From assembly GCA_934130705.1 (NCBI GenBank), contig CAKOYL010000016.1:1-19352 (forward strand): 19,352 nt of DNA. Reading direction: 5' to 3'. Made by a program: the position numbers and the translations under genes. The DNA comes from an uncultured Clostridia bacterium (lineage in GTDB: Bacteria; Bacillota_A; Clostridia; TANB77; CAG-508). Positions 9,021 to 14,256 of this stretch are shown piece by piece (the stretch's first letter is position 1; each line of letters starts with the position of its first letter). The notes under the pieces are model-generated. The model was not told the origin of the DNA. It worked only from the letters and a program-made list of their open reading frames with translations, and ran no database searches.

Positions 9021-9380
9021 CTAATTAAATATCATTTTATACGATACATATAATAAAAATATTGTAAAAACTATTTTTAATATTTTTTCAGGCAACTTTT
9101 TTAATAATTTTGCTCCAAAATAGCCTCCTATTGCTCCACCAATTCCACATAATACCGCTGTTTTCCAATTAATATAATTTCCTTTGTAATAAAAGAAGCT
9201 ACTTGTTATTACCATTGGCAATATGCAAAATATTGATGTTCCTCTTGCTTTTTGTGAATTCATTTTTAATAAATATACAAATGCTGGTACTAATATTAAT
9301 CCTCCACCTGTTGAAAAAAAACCACTTACGAATCCAGCTAATAATCCAATTACTACTTCTTTTAAAAAATTTTTAACCAT
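9021..9380 (-). CDS. Half-size TauE/SafE (TSUP) family permease, half B
   Basis: 119 residues with four membrane helices and the TSUP signature GLLAGFVSGFFSTGGGLILV near the N-terminus. It is again half the family length, and its sequence differs clearly from half A. The ATG at 9380 has no classical ribosome binding site. The only candidate is AGTAGG seven bases upstream, which lies in the 3' arm of a hairpin (9384-9408) that also serves as the terminator of rarA. The start is therefore less secure and translation may be restrained by that hairpin. It is the first gene of the TSUP-A/71-aa/TSUP-B group in transcription order. Confidence 0.84.
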   Translation of the reverse strand: MVKNFLKEVVIGLLAGFVSGFFSTGGGLILVPAFVYLLKMNSQKARGTSIFCILPMVITSSFFYYKGNYINWKTAVLCGIGGAIGGYFGAKLLKKLPEKILKIVFTIFLLYVSYKMIFN

Positions 9381-9383
9381 AAA

Positions 9384-9408
9384 AAAACCTACTTTTATAG
9401 TAGGTTTT
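9384..9408 (-). terminator. Terminator hairpin after rarA, abutting the TSUP-B start codon
   Basis: On the minus strand AAAACCTACT pairs with AGTAGGTTTT around a 5-base loop, followed by an unbroken T-run that ends exactly at the ATG of the next gene (9380). It is about 45 bases after the rarA stop codon. The 3' arm contains the only ribosome-binding-like sequence (AGTAGG) for the TSUP gene. Confidence 0.75.
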
Positions 9409-9453
9409 CCATTTTTTTGTTTTTTATTTATTTTATTTGAAATTTATTTTGTT

Positions 9454-10695
9454 TTATTCAATATTTTCATCTTTTATATAATATTTTGTTCCTAACATTT
9501 TATCTGGTAAATATTGTTGTTCAACCCAATGTCCCGGAAAATCATGTGGATATAAATAACCTTCATGATAACCAAATTGTTTCATTTGTTCTACTGGTGC
9601 ATTTCTTATATGCATAGGAACTTCTCCAGTGTCTTTTGAAGCTACATCTTCTAATGCTCTATTTATTCCTAGATATGTTGCATTTGATTTTTTTGATGTT
9701 GCTACATATACTGCTGCTTCTGATAATATTATTCTAGCCTCTGGCATTCCTACCATATGTACTGCTTGCATTGCAGAATTTGCAACTACTAATGCATTTG
9801 GATTTGCAAGTCCTACATCTTCTGAAGCACATATTACTATTCTTCTAGCTAAAAACATTGGGTCTTCTCCGCCATTTAATGCTCTTGCTAAATAAAATAT
9901 TGTTGCATCTGGGTCAGAGCCTCTCATTGATTTTATAAATGCACTAATATTATCATAATGGCTATCCCCCTTTTTATCAAATATTGCTTTCCTTGTTTGA
10001 ATACATTTTTTTATAACTTCATCTGTTATATGTATGTAACCATCTGATTCCATATTTGTTGTAAGAACTGCTATTTCTAGTCCATTTAATGCTGTTCTAA
10101 CATCTCCATTTGAAATATTGGCTAATTTTCTTAATGTACTATCTTCTACTTTTATACTATACTCTGCTAATCCATCTGCTCTTGTTAATGAGTTTTTTAG
10201 TATAGTAAAAATATTTTCTTCTGTTAATGGTTCTAGCTTTATTACCATTGACCTAGAAATTAAAGCTTTGTTTACTTCAAAATATGGATTTTCTGTTGTT
10301 GCACCAATCAGAATAATTAATCCGTTTTCGACAAATGGTAATAATGCATCTTGTTGTAATTTATTAAATCTATGAATTTCATCTATAAATAAAATACTTT
10401 TTCCTGATGGATTTATCATAAAGTTTTTAGTTTCTTCAATTACTCTTTTTATGTCTTGAACTCCTGCTGTAACAGCATTTAATTTATAGAACTTATACTT
10501 AGTTGTCTCACTAATTACTTTTGCTAATGATGTTTTTCCACATCCCGGAGGTCCAAATAATATTATACTAGATAATCTATCTGCCTTTATTGTTCTATAT
10601 AAAATTTTATCTTTTCCTAAAACATGTTCTTGTCCAACATATTCATCTAATGTCTTTGGTCTCATTCTAAAGGCTAGTGGTTCATTGCTATTCAT
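9454..10695 (-). CDS. rarA: Replication-associated recombination protein A (RarA/MgsA), AAA+ ATPase
   Basis: 413 residues, full length for the family. Near the N-terminus is the family's RMRPKTLDEYVGQEH. Walker A is GPPGCGKT (residues 48-55), Walker B is LFIDE (102-106) followed by IHRFNK, and sensor 1 is GATTEN (131-136). The C-terminal oligomerisation region carries SDPDATIFYLARALNGGEDP and EVPMHIRNAP. RarA proteins are clamp-loader-like ATPases that act at stalled replication forks with SSB. The ATG at 10695 has GGAGGAGG upstream. It is the last gene of an apparent HD hydrolase - ruvA - rarA operon, with an 80-base gap to ruvA that contains a REP-like palindrome. Confidence 0.95.
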   Translation of the reverse strand: MNSNEPLAFRMRPKTLDEYVGQEHVLGKDKILYRTIKADRLSSIILFGPPGCGKTSLAKVISETTKYKFYKLNAVTAGVQDIKRVIEETKNFMINPSGKSILFIDEIHRFNKLQQDALLPFVENGLIILIGATTENPYFEVNKALISRSMVIKLEPLTEENIFTILKNSLTRADGLAEYSIKVEDSTLRKLANISNGDVRTALNGLEIAVLTTNMESDGYIHITDEVIKKCIQTRKAIFDKKGDSHYDNISAFIKSMRGSDPDATIFYLARALNGGEDPMFLARRIVICASEDVGLANPNALVVANSAMQAVHMVGMPEARIILSEAAVYVATSKKSNATYLGINRALEDVASKDTGEVPMHIRNAPVEQMKQFGYHEGYLYPHDFPGHWVEQQYLPDKMLGTKYYIKDENIE

Positions 10696-10710
10696 TTTTC
10701 CTCCTCCTTT

Positions 10711-10764
10711 TAGGGAAAAGGGGACGCCCTTTTTTTCCCTATCTTATATTTCCCTATTATATTT
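10711..10764. repeat. REP-like GC-rich palindrome with short tandem repeat
   Basis: TAGGGAAAA (10711-10719) pairs with TTTTCCCTA (10733-10741), enclosing an inner GGG/CCC stem with a GACG tetraloop and a small T bulge. The GGGGACG core resembles hairpins mobilised by REP-associated transposases. Next to it, TTTCCCTAT followed by TTATAT is repeated (about 10735-10764). It is unusually GC-rich for this window. It lies in the ruvA-rarA gap, ending just before the rarA ribosome binding site. No T-run follows in the rarA direction, so it is not an obvious terminator there. Confidence 0.5.
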
Positions 10765-10775
10765 TTCAATATTTG

Positions 10776-11405
10776 TTATTTTCCTAAAATTGATAATCCT
10801 TTTCTTATTATTTCCTCTGTAGACATTTCTTCTGTTACTAATTTATCCAAGGCTTTTTCTATTTCTTTTTTGTTAAAGCCTAGTACTTGTAATGCTGACA
10901 TTGCTTCATCTACATTTTGTTCATGTTCTAGTTTTTGTTCTAGTTTTGTTTTTGTACCACTTATATCTTTTGATGCTTTTGTTAATTCTTGTATTTGTTG
11001 CTCTTTCTTTATTTTATCTTTTAATTCAAGTATTATTCTTTGTGCTGATTTCGCACCTATTCCTGGTATTTGTGTTAATGTTTTTATATCTTCTGATATT
11101 ATTGCTAATGCAAATTCTGTAGGTTCACACACATCAAGCATTGTTATTGCTGTTTTTGCTCCTACTCCACTTACTGATATTAGTAACTCAAACATTCTTA
11201 ATTCTTCTAATGTGTTAAATCCAAATATACTGATATCATCTTCTCTTACTTTATAAAATGTATGTACTTTTACTGTTTCTCCTATGTTTCCTAATTTTTC
11301 TATTCCTGATTCTGACATAAATACTTTGTAGCCTAGTCCTCCAACATCTATTACTATGTACCCTGTCATCTTCATTTCTAGTGTTCCTTTTATATATGCT
11401 AACAT
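10776..11405 (-). CDS. ruvA: Holliday junction branch migration protein RuvA
   Basis: 209 residues, normal length. The N-terminal OB-fold begins MLAYIKGTLE and includes GLGYKVFMS and YKVREDDISIFGF. Two helix-hairpin-helix motifs follow (LISVSGVGAKTAITML, and TQIPGIGAKSAQRIILELK at residues about 110-128). The linker is charged and the C-terminal RuvB-binding domain (DEAMSALQVLGFNKKEIEKAL) is intact. RuvA binds Holliday junctions and loads the RuvB motor. The ATG at 11405 has AAAGGAG upstream and follows the HD gene by 12 bases. Neither ruvB nor ruvC is in this window; here ruvA is coupled to rarA instead. Confidence 0.96.
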   Translation of the reverse strand: MLAYIKGTLEMKMTGYIVIDVGGLGYKVFMSESGIEKLGNIGETVKVHTFYKVREDDISIFGFNTLEELRMFELLISVSGVGAKTAITMLDVCEPTEFALAIISEDIKTLTQIPGIGAKSAQRIILELKDKIKKEQQIQELTKASKDISGTKTKLEQKLEHEQNVDEAMSALQVLGFNKKEIEKALDKLVTEEMSTEEIIRKGLSILGK

Positions 11406-11417
11406 GATTTTTCTCCT

Positions 11418-11972
11418 TTATATATCATAAAAATAAGTTGCTTCTAAGTCTGCTTCATGCATTAATAATGCTAATGGATATTTTTTATATGCTGCTCCGA
11501 TTGTGTTGTATAATTCTTTTGGTTCTGTGTAACCCATATGCCAACGAATTGAATATTTTTCTTCTGGTGTTAATTTTATATATTCTGTTATCATCATTAC
11601 TGATTTTTCTCCATGTCCATATGGTATTGTATCATCTATTGTGTAATATGGTACTTTTTCCCATACTCCTAATGCGTTTTTTGCATTTCTATAGTCTACT
11701 TTGTAAAAATTTGCTTTGCATAAATCATGTAATAATGGTACTAATATTAATGTTTCTGGGTTTACGTTCATTGGTTCTATATTTGTTTCTACTTTGTGTT
11801 TTAATATTTCATATACTTTCATACTATGTTCTACTAGTCCACCTTCATAGTCTCCATGAAATCTTGTACTTGCTGGTGCTTTGAAGAAGTCTGTTTTTTC
11901 TATAAAGTCGATTAGTTCATCTATTCCTTCTCTTTTTACTTGTCTTAATAATTCTAAAAATTTTTCTTTCAT
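11418..11972 (-). CDS. HD-domain hydrolase
   Basis: 184 residues with a complete set of HD metal-binding residues: H49 (GGLVEHS), H82-D83 (LLHDLCK), H120 (YGHGEKS), H145 (IRWHMG) and D175 (MHEADLEATY). It resembles the HD part of YhaM-type exonucleases and other nucleotide or nucleic-acid hydrolases, but lacks an OB-fold or other nucleic-acid-binding domain. The substrate cannot be told from sequence. The ATG at 11972 has AAAGGTGA upstream. It is the first gene of the ruvA-rarA operon, which suggests a role in DNA or nucleotide metabolism. Its start lies just behind the promoter of the antisense RNA at 11987. Confidence 0.85.
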   Translation of the reverse strand: MKEKFLELLRQVKREGIDELIDFIEKTDFFKAPASTRFHGDYEGGLVEHSMKVYEILKHKVETNIEPMNVNPETLILVPLLHDLCKANFYKVDYRNAKNALGVWEKVPYYTIDDTIPYGHGEKSVMMITEYIKLTPEEKYSIRWHMGYTEPKELYNTIGAAYKKYPLALLMHEADLEATYFYDI

Positions 11973-11986
11973 ATTTTCACCTTTCC

Positions 11987-12015
11987 TTGACTTTTTGAAA
12001 TTTATATTTTATAAT
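11987..12015 (+). promoter_or_regulatory. Promoter of the candidate antitoxin RNA
   Basis: TTGACT (11987-11992), exactly 17 bases, then a perfect TATAAT (12010-12015). No ORF with a ribosome binding site follows on this strand. The predicted start is near 12022 and the RNA would end at the hairpin at 12072-12107. The boxes and spacing are identical to those of the toxin promoter on the other strand. Confidence 0.75.
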
Positions 12016-12021
12016 ATATTT

Positions 12022-12108
12022 AGAAAATAAGAGACCACAAAATGTGGTTGCCAATGTTTTAGTTTTTATAAACCATATCTCCATCGGCAAGCAGAGATAT
12101 GGTATTTT
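12022..12108 (+). ncRNA. Candidate antisense RNA antitoxin of a type I toxin-antitoxin locus
   Basis: About 85 nt, defined by a consensus promoter upstream and a 10-bp hairpin plus T-rich tail downstream. It is fully complementary to the 3' untranslated region of the 37-aa toxin-like mRNA made from the opposite strand and stops at its stop codon. It carries a 5' hairpin (ACCACA-AAA-TGTGGT, 12034-12048), and AATGTGGTTGCCA (12041-12053), which also occurs in the same sense in the 5' leader of the toxin mRNA. The layout matches antitoxin RNAs that act on the 3' end of the toxin message, as in TxpA/RatA or BsrG/SR4. Expression and exact ends are inferred. Confidence 0.6.
12072..12107 (+). terminator. 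Terminator of the antisense RNA
   Basis: ACCATATCTC (12072-12081) pairs with GAGATATGGT (12094-12103) around a 12-base loop, followed on the plus strand by ATTTTTATTT. On the minus strand the tail (TTATAAAAA) is poor, so the toxin transcript probably reads through to the ACCACA/TGTGGT hairpin near 12034-12048. Confidence 0.65.
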
Positions 12109-12221
12109 TATTTGCTCAAAATTTTAGCTAATGCTATAATTAAGGCAAATGTGATAATAGTTTCTGCACATAGTGCAAAAAATAATAATTTTAAAATATG
12201 TATTAAAATCATTTCTATCAT
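12108..12221 (-). CDS. 37-aa hydrophobic peptide, candidate type I toxin
   Basis: ATG at 12221, TAA at 12108-12110; begins MIEMILIHILKLLFF and ends LIIALAKILSK. It is essentially one membrane helix (about residues 4-32) with a short Lys-containing C-terminus, the usual look of Fst/TxpA/holin-like type I toxins, though I recognise no specific family. The ribosome binding site is unusually strong, AAGGAGGTGG, and lies inside a predicted hairpin (12227-12250): CCACC pairs with GGTGG and CCT with AGG. It has a consensus promoter (12288-12316), a roughly 60-nt leader, and an antisense RNA across its 3' untranslated region. The reverse-strand reading of the same DNA (12112-12354) has no ribosome binding site and is a shadow. 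Confidence 0.65.
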   Translation of the reverse strand: MIEMILIHILKLLFFALCAETIITFALIIALAKILSK

Positions 12222-12226
12222 ACACA

Positions 12227-12250
12227 CCACCTCCTTTTTAGGATTGGTGG
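12227..12250 (-). promoter_or_regulatory. Hairpin sequestering the toxin ribosome binding site
   Basis: In the minus-strand mRNA CCACC (12246-12250) pairs with GGTGG (12227-12231) and CCT (12240-12242) with AGG (12233-12235), leaving an AAAA loop. The AGGAGG core (12230-12235) is buried in the stem. The upper part of the 5' arm overlaps by three bases the 13-base element that can pair with the 3' end, so the two pairings may compete. Confidence 0.6.
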
Positions 12251-12287
12251 CAACCACATTCTGCTTTTTCTCTCATTTTCATTGCTT

Positions 12288-12316
12288 ATTATATAAATTT
12301 AATAATAAAAAGTCAA
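12288..12316 (-). promoter_or_regulatory. Promoter of the candidate toxin gene
   Basis: Minus strand: TTGACT (12311-12316), 17-base spacer, perfect TATAAT (12288-12293); predicted start near 12281. The -35 box lies within one arm of the large hairpin at 12307-12361, so terminator and promoter overlap. Confidence 0.75.
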
Positions 12317-12361
12317 TAGTTGTATGCAAATTTTTGTTTGTATATAACTATTGACTTTTTT
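12307..12361. terminator. Large bidirectional hairpin after the pilin-like gene
   Basis: AAAAAGTCAATAGTT (12307-12321) pairs perfectly with AACTATTGACTTTTT (12346-12360), with extra pairing possible inward (GTAT/ATAT). T-runs follow on both strands. It lies 45 bases after the stop of the pilin-like gene (12406) and isolates it from the toxin-like gene. Confidence 0.8.
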
Positions 12362-12405
12362 CTATACATTAATATATATTTTTCCGTTAAAAAAATTTAA
12401 ATAAA

Positions 12406-13002
12406 TTAAATTTGAAATATAAACATAGTTTGATTTATATCATCATCTGTTTTTTGAGATGTAAAGGTTATTGTTTCTGTATTATTTAAAGTACAAATAT
12501 AAAACAATGTAGTTTGATTAGCATATCCTCTTCCATCATGGCCACTTCCATATCTAGAAAATAATAATAAATTACAATCATCACAACCTGTAAGTGTTCC
12601 CCATGAATTTGTTGTTCCTGTATAGTTTCCTGCCCCATTATCATTTCTACTAGTTTGAACAATTGTTATAAAATATTTCCCTTTTTCTAATTCTTTAGAA
12701 TTTGAAACTGATTGATAATTAGATGTTTCATTTTTGGTGGCTACAATTTTATCTATGTAATTTATCTTAGTAGCATTTTCCCTTGTTGCTCCATTTAATA
12801 TTCCATTGATTGTATTTTCATAGTCTCCTAATGTAGCATTTTGTGCTTCTAATGTATTATTTTTTGCTTGTTTTGCACGTACAAGTAATCCATTATCTCC
12901 TGTTAATGCTACTATTGCAATTCCTGCTAATATTAACAATACAATTATTGTAATTACTAGCGCTACTAGTGTTATTCCTTTGTTTCTTCTTAAATTTTCC
13001 AT
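12406..13002 (-). CDS. Orphan type IV pilin-like secreted protein
   Basis: 198 residues. The N-terminus (MENLRRNKG/ITLVALVITIIVLL) is a prepilin-like leader with a G/I cleavage site after residue 9 and a 20-residue hydrophobic helix, followed by TGDNGLLVRAKQAKNNTLEA, typical of a class of pilin-like proteins common in Clostridia. The Glu normally at position 5 of the mature pilin is Ala here. The C-terminal domain (about residues 80-198) is Asn/Thr-rich and extracellular by prediction, with CDDC and one more Cys that could form disulfides. No pilus assembly ATPase, platform protein or prepilin peptidase is nearby. The ribosome binding site AAAGGAGG is strong. It is transcribed divergently from a small XRE regulator, with two dyads in between. 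Confidence 0.82.
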   Translation of the reverse strand: MENLRRNKGITLVALVITIIVLLILAGIAIVALTGDNGLLVRAKQAKNNTLEAQNATLGDYENTINGILNGATRENATKINYIDKIVATKNETSNYQSVSNSKELEKGKYFITIVQTSRNDNGAGNYTGTTNSWGTLTGCDDCNLLLFSRYGSGHDGRGYANQTTLFYICTLNNTETITFTSQKTDDDINQTMFIFQI

Positions 13003-13020
13003 TTTTTCCTCCTTTATATT

Positions 13021-13032
13021 CGGATACTTCCG
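13021..13032. promoter_or_regulatory. Dyad operator O1 (CGGATACTTCCG)
   Basis: CGGA-N4-TCCG, located about 3 to 14 bases after the predicted transcription start of the pilin-like gene, where a bound repressor would block it. A second copy of the same dyad type lies 69 bp away (13090-13101). Confidence 0.5.
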
Positions 13033-13041
13033 AGCAACAAA

Positions 13042-13070
13042 ATAATATCATACCACTTTTGTTTTTTCAA
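13042..13070 (-). promoter_or_regulatory. Promoter of the pilin-like gene
   Basis: Minus strand: TTGAAA (13065-13070), 17-base spacer, TATTAT (13042-13047), with TG one base before the -10 box. Both boxes match consensus at five of six positions. Confidence 0.7.
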
Positions 13071-13089
13071 TACATTTTCAAAAAATATT

Positions 13090-13101
13090 TGGAATATTCC
13101 G
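13090..13101. promoter_or_regulatory. Dyad operator O2 (TGGAATATTCCG)
   Basis: Contains the perfect palindrome GGAATATTCC. It has the same GGA-N4-TCCG design as O1. It directly adjoins the -35 region of the predicted XRE promoter, so binding here would fit autoregulation. Confidence 0.5.
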
Positions 13102-13121
13102 AATATTTTTTATACTCATTT

Positions 13122-13130
13122 TGATATACT
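13122..13130 (+). promoter_or_regulatory. Extended -10 promoter of the XRE regulator gene
   Basis: TGATATACT: a TG one base before TATACT (13125-13130). There is no recognisable -35 box at the right distance; the dyad O2 ends just upstream of that position. Confidence 0.45.
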
Positions 13131-13158
13131 AATTTTAATCGTATTAGAGGGTGATTTT

Positions 13159-13410
13159 ATGATATTATCAGAAGCAATAAAACTTAGAATAGATGAATTA
13201 TTAAAAGAACATAATTTAACAGCTTATAAACTTTCATACAAAGCTGGAATTTCAAATTCTATAATAAGTGATTGTAGACGTGGTAAGGTAAAAGAACCTA
13301 CCATTAGTTCAATTATTCATATTTGCGAAGGATTAGATATTCAATTAAAAGATTTCTTTGATTCTCCACTATTTAATGATGTAGAAGCATTAGATAGATT
13401 TGAAAAATAA
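13159..13410 (+). CDS. Small XRE-family transcriptional regulator
   Basis: 83 residues, almost entirely one Cro/C1-type helix-turn-helix domain: LRIDELLKEHNLTAYKLSYK, then the recognition-helix region AGISNSIISDCRRG, then TISSIIHICEGLDIQLKDFF. No extra sensor domain. The ATG at 13159 has AGAGGGTG upstream. It is divergent from the pilin-like gene, with two matching dyads in the shared 156-bp region, so it probably represses both that gene and itself (inference). A strong terminator directly follows the stop codon. Confidence 0.9.
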   Translation: MILSEAIKLRIDELLKEHNLTAYKLSYKAGISNSIISDCRRGKVKEPTISSIIHICEGLDIQLKDFFDSPLFNDVEALDRFEK

Positions 13411-13455
13411 GACAAACTCAGAATTTTACTAATATTCTGAGTTTGTCTTATTTTT
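13409..13455 (+). terminator. Terminator of the XRE regulator gene
   Basis: AAGACAAACTCAGAAT (13409-13424) pairs perfectly with ATTCTGAGTTTGTCTT (13434-13449), followed by ATTTTT. The stem begins inside the stop codon. Confidence 0.95.
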
Positions 13456-13480
13456 CATTTGCTTTTTTCAAATTTTATTG

Positions 13481-13486
13481 TATAAT
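13481..13486 (+). promoter_or_regulatory. -10 box for the glycosyltransferase gene
   Basis: Perfect TATAAT; a partial -35 (TTGCTT, 13459-13464) lies 16 bases upstream. Its position inside the longest possible reading frame argues that translation starts at 13517, not at the TTG at 13478. Confidence 0.5.
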
Positions 13487-13516
13487 ATACCTATAAAAAA
13501 GAAAGGTAATTTTTAT

Positions 13517-14203
13517 ATGAAATTTATAAGAAAACTATTAATTATTGTAATAATCTTACTAATATCTATAGCCTCAATTGTTGCATTCTCTGGTTACGCA
13601 TATTATTCTTCAAAGTTAAAAGAAAAACCAATAGTAACTCGAGTTCAAGAAATTACTAATAAAGAACATTTTGTTAACTTCTCTGATATGTCAACTTATT
13701 ATAGAAATGCCGTTATTAGTGTTGAAGACCACCGTTACTATGACCATGGTCCTGTTGATTTTATTGCTATTGGACGAGCTTTATTTACAAATGTTAAAAA
13801 TGGTAAACTTCAAGAAGGTGGTAGCACTATAACTCAGCAAGTGGCTAAAAATGTTGTATTTTCACAGGAACAAACTTGGCTTAGAAAAGCAGGTGAAATT
13901 TTTGCAGCATATGATTTAGAAAAAAATTATACTAAAAATGAAATTTTTGAATTATATGTTAATACTGCATATTTTGGAGATGGTTATTATGGTATTTATG
14001 ATGCAAGTTATGGATATTATAATAAAGCCCCAAAAGACTTAAATTTAGATGAAAGTACTATACTTGCTGGTGTCCCTAATGCTCCATCTGTATATTCACC
14101 TTCAGTTAATCCAAATTTAGCTAAAAAAAGACAATATCATGTTATTAATACCATGATTGAATATGGTTATATAACTACTGAAGAAGCAAATTCTATAAAA
14201 TAA
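13517..14203 (+). CDS. Monofunctional peptidoglycan glycosyltransferase (GT51)
   Basis: 228 residues from the ATG at 13517, chosen because GAAAGG lies upstream and the -10 box overlaps the longer alternative. An N-terminal membrane anchor (residues 5-30) is followed by one GT51 domain. Motif 1 is EDHRYYDHG with catalytic E70; motif 2 is EGGSTITQQ (100-108); motif 3 is RKAGE with E127; then ELYVNTAYFG (145-154). The 57-residue spacing between the two glutamates fits the family. There is no transpeptidase domain, so it polymerises lipid II glycan strands at the outer face of the membrane without cross-linking them. It is followed by a polysaccharide deacetylase gene, 53 bases downstream. Confidence 0.93.
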   Translation: MKFIRKLLIIVIILLISIASIVAFSGYAYYSSKLKEKPIVTRVQEITNKEHFVNFSDMSTYYRNAVISVEDHRYYDHGPVDFIAIGRALFTNVKNGKLQEGGSTITQQVAKNVVFSQEQTWLRKAGEIFAAYDLEKNYTKNEIFELYVNTAYFGDGYYGIYDASYGYYNKAPKDLNLDESTILAGVPNAPSVYSPSVNPNLAKKRQYHVINTMIEYGYITTEEANSIK

Positions 14204-14224
14204 TTTATTAGTATTATTTCTCTC

Positions 14225-14256
14225 AACCCTCATATATTTATTATGGGGGTTATTTT
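14225..14256 (+). terminator. Hairpin between the glycosyltransferase and deacetylase genes
   Basis: AACCCTCATA (14225-14234) pairs with TATGGGGGTT (14242-14251) with one G-T wobble, followed by ATTTT and then the ATG of the next gene. It may be a partial terminator. The G-rich 3' arm is the only ribosome-binding-like sequence for the deacetylase, so it may also limit its translation. Confidence 0.55.

Larger units (their letters stand above)
12041..12260. repeat. 13-bp inverted repeat flanking the toxin-like ORF
   Basis: AATGTGGTTGCCA (12041-12053) and its exact reverse complement TGGCAACCACATT (12248-12260) lie 194 bp apart, one on each side of the 37-aa ORF. In the minus-strand mRNA they would pair the 5' leader with the 3' untranslated region, as in the long-distance interactions described for hok and aapA toxin mRNAs. 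Confidence 0.85.

Noticed and set aside
12112..12354. 80-codon open frame on the plus strand across the toxin-like ORF
   Set aside because: No ribosome binding site, and it runs through the toxin-like ORF, its promoter and a terminator hairpin on the opposite strand. The minus-strand ORF has far better signals.
13478..13516. Upstream TTG start for the GT51 glycosyltransferase
   Set aside because: The codons there overlap a perfect -10 box, and the ATG at 13517 has its own ribosome binding site and begins a normal signal anchor.
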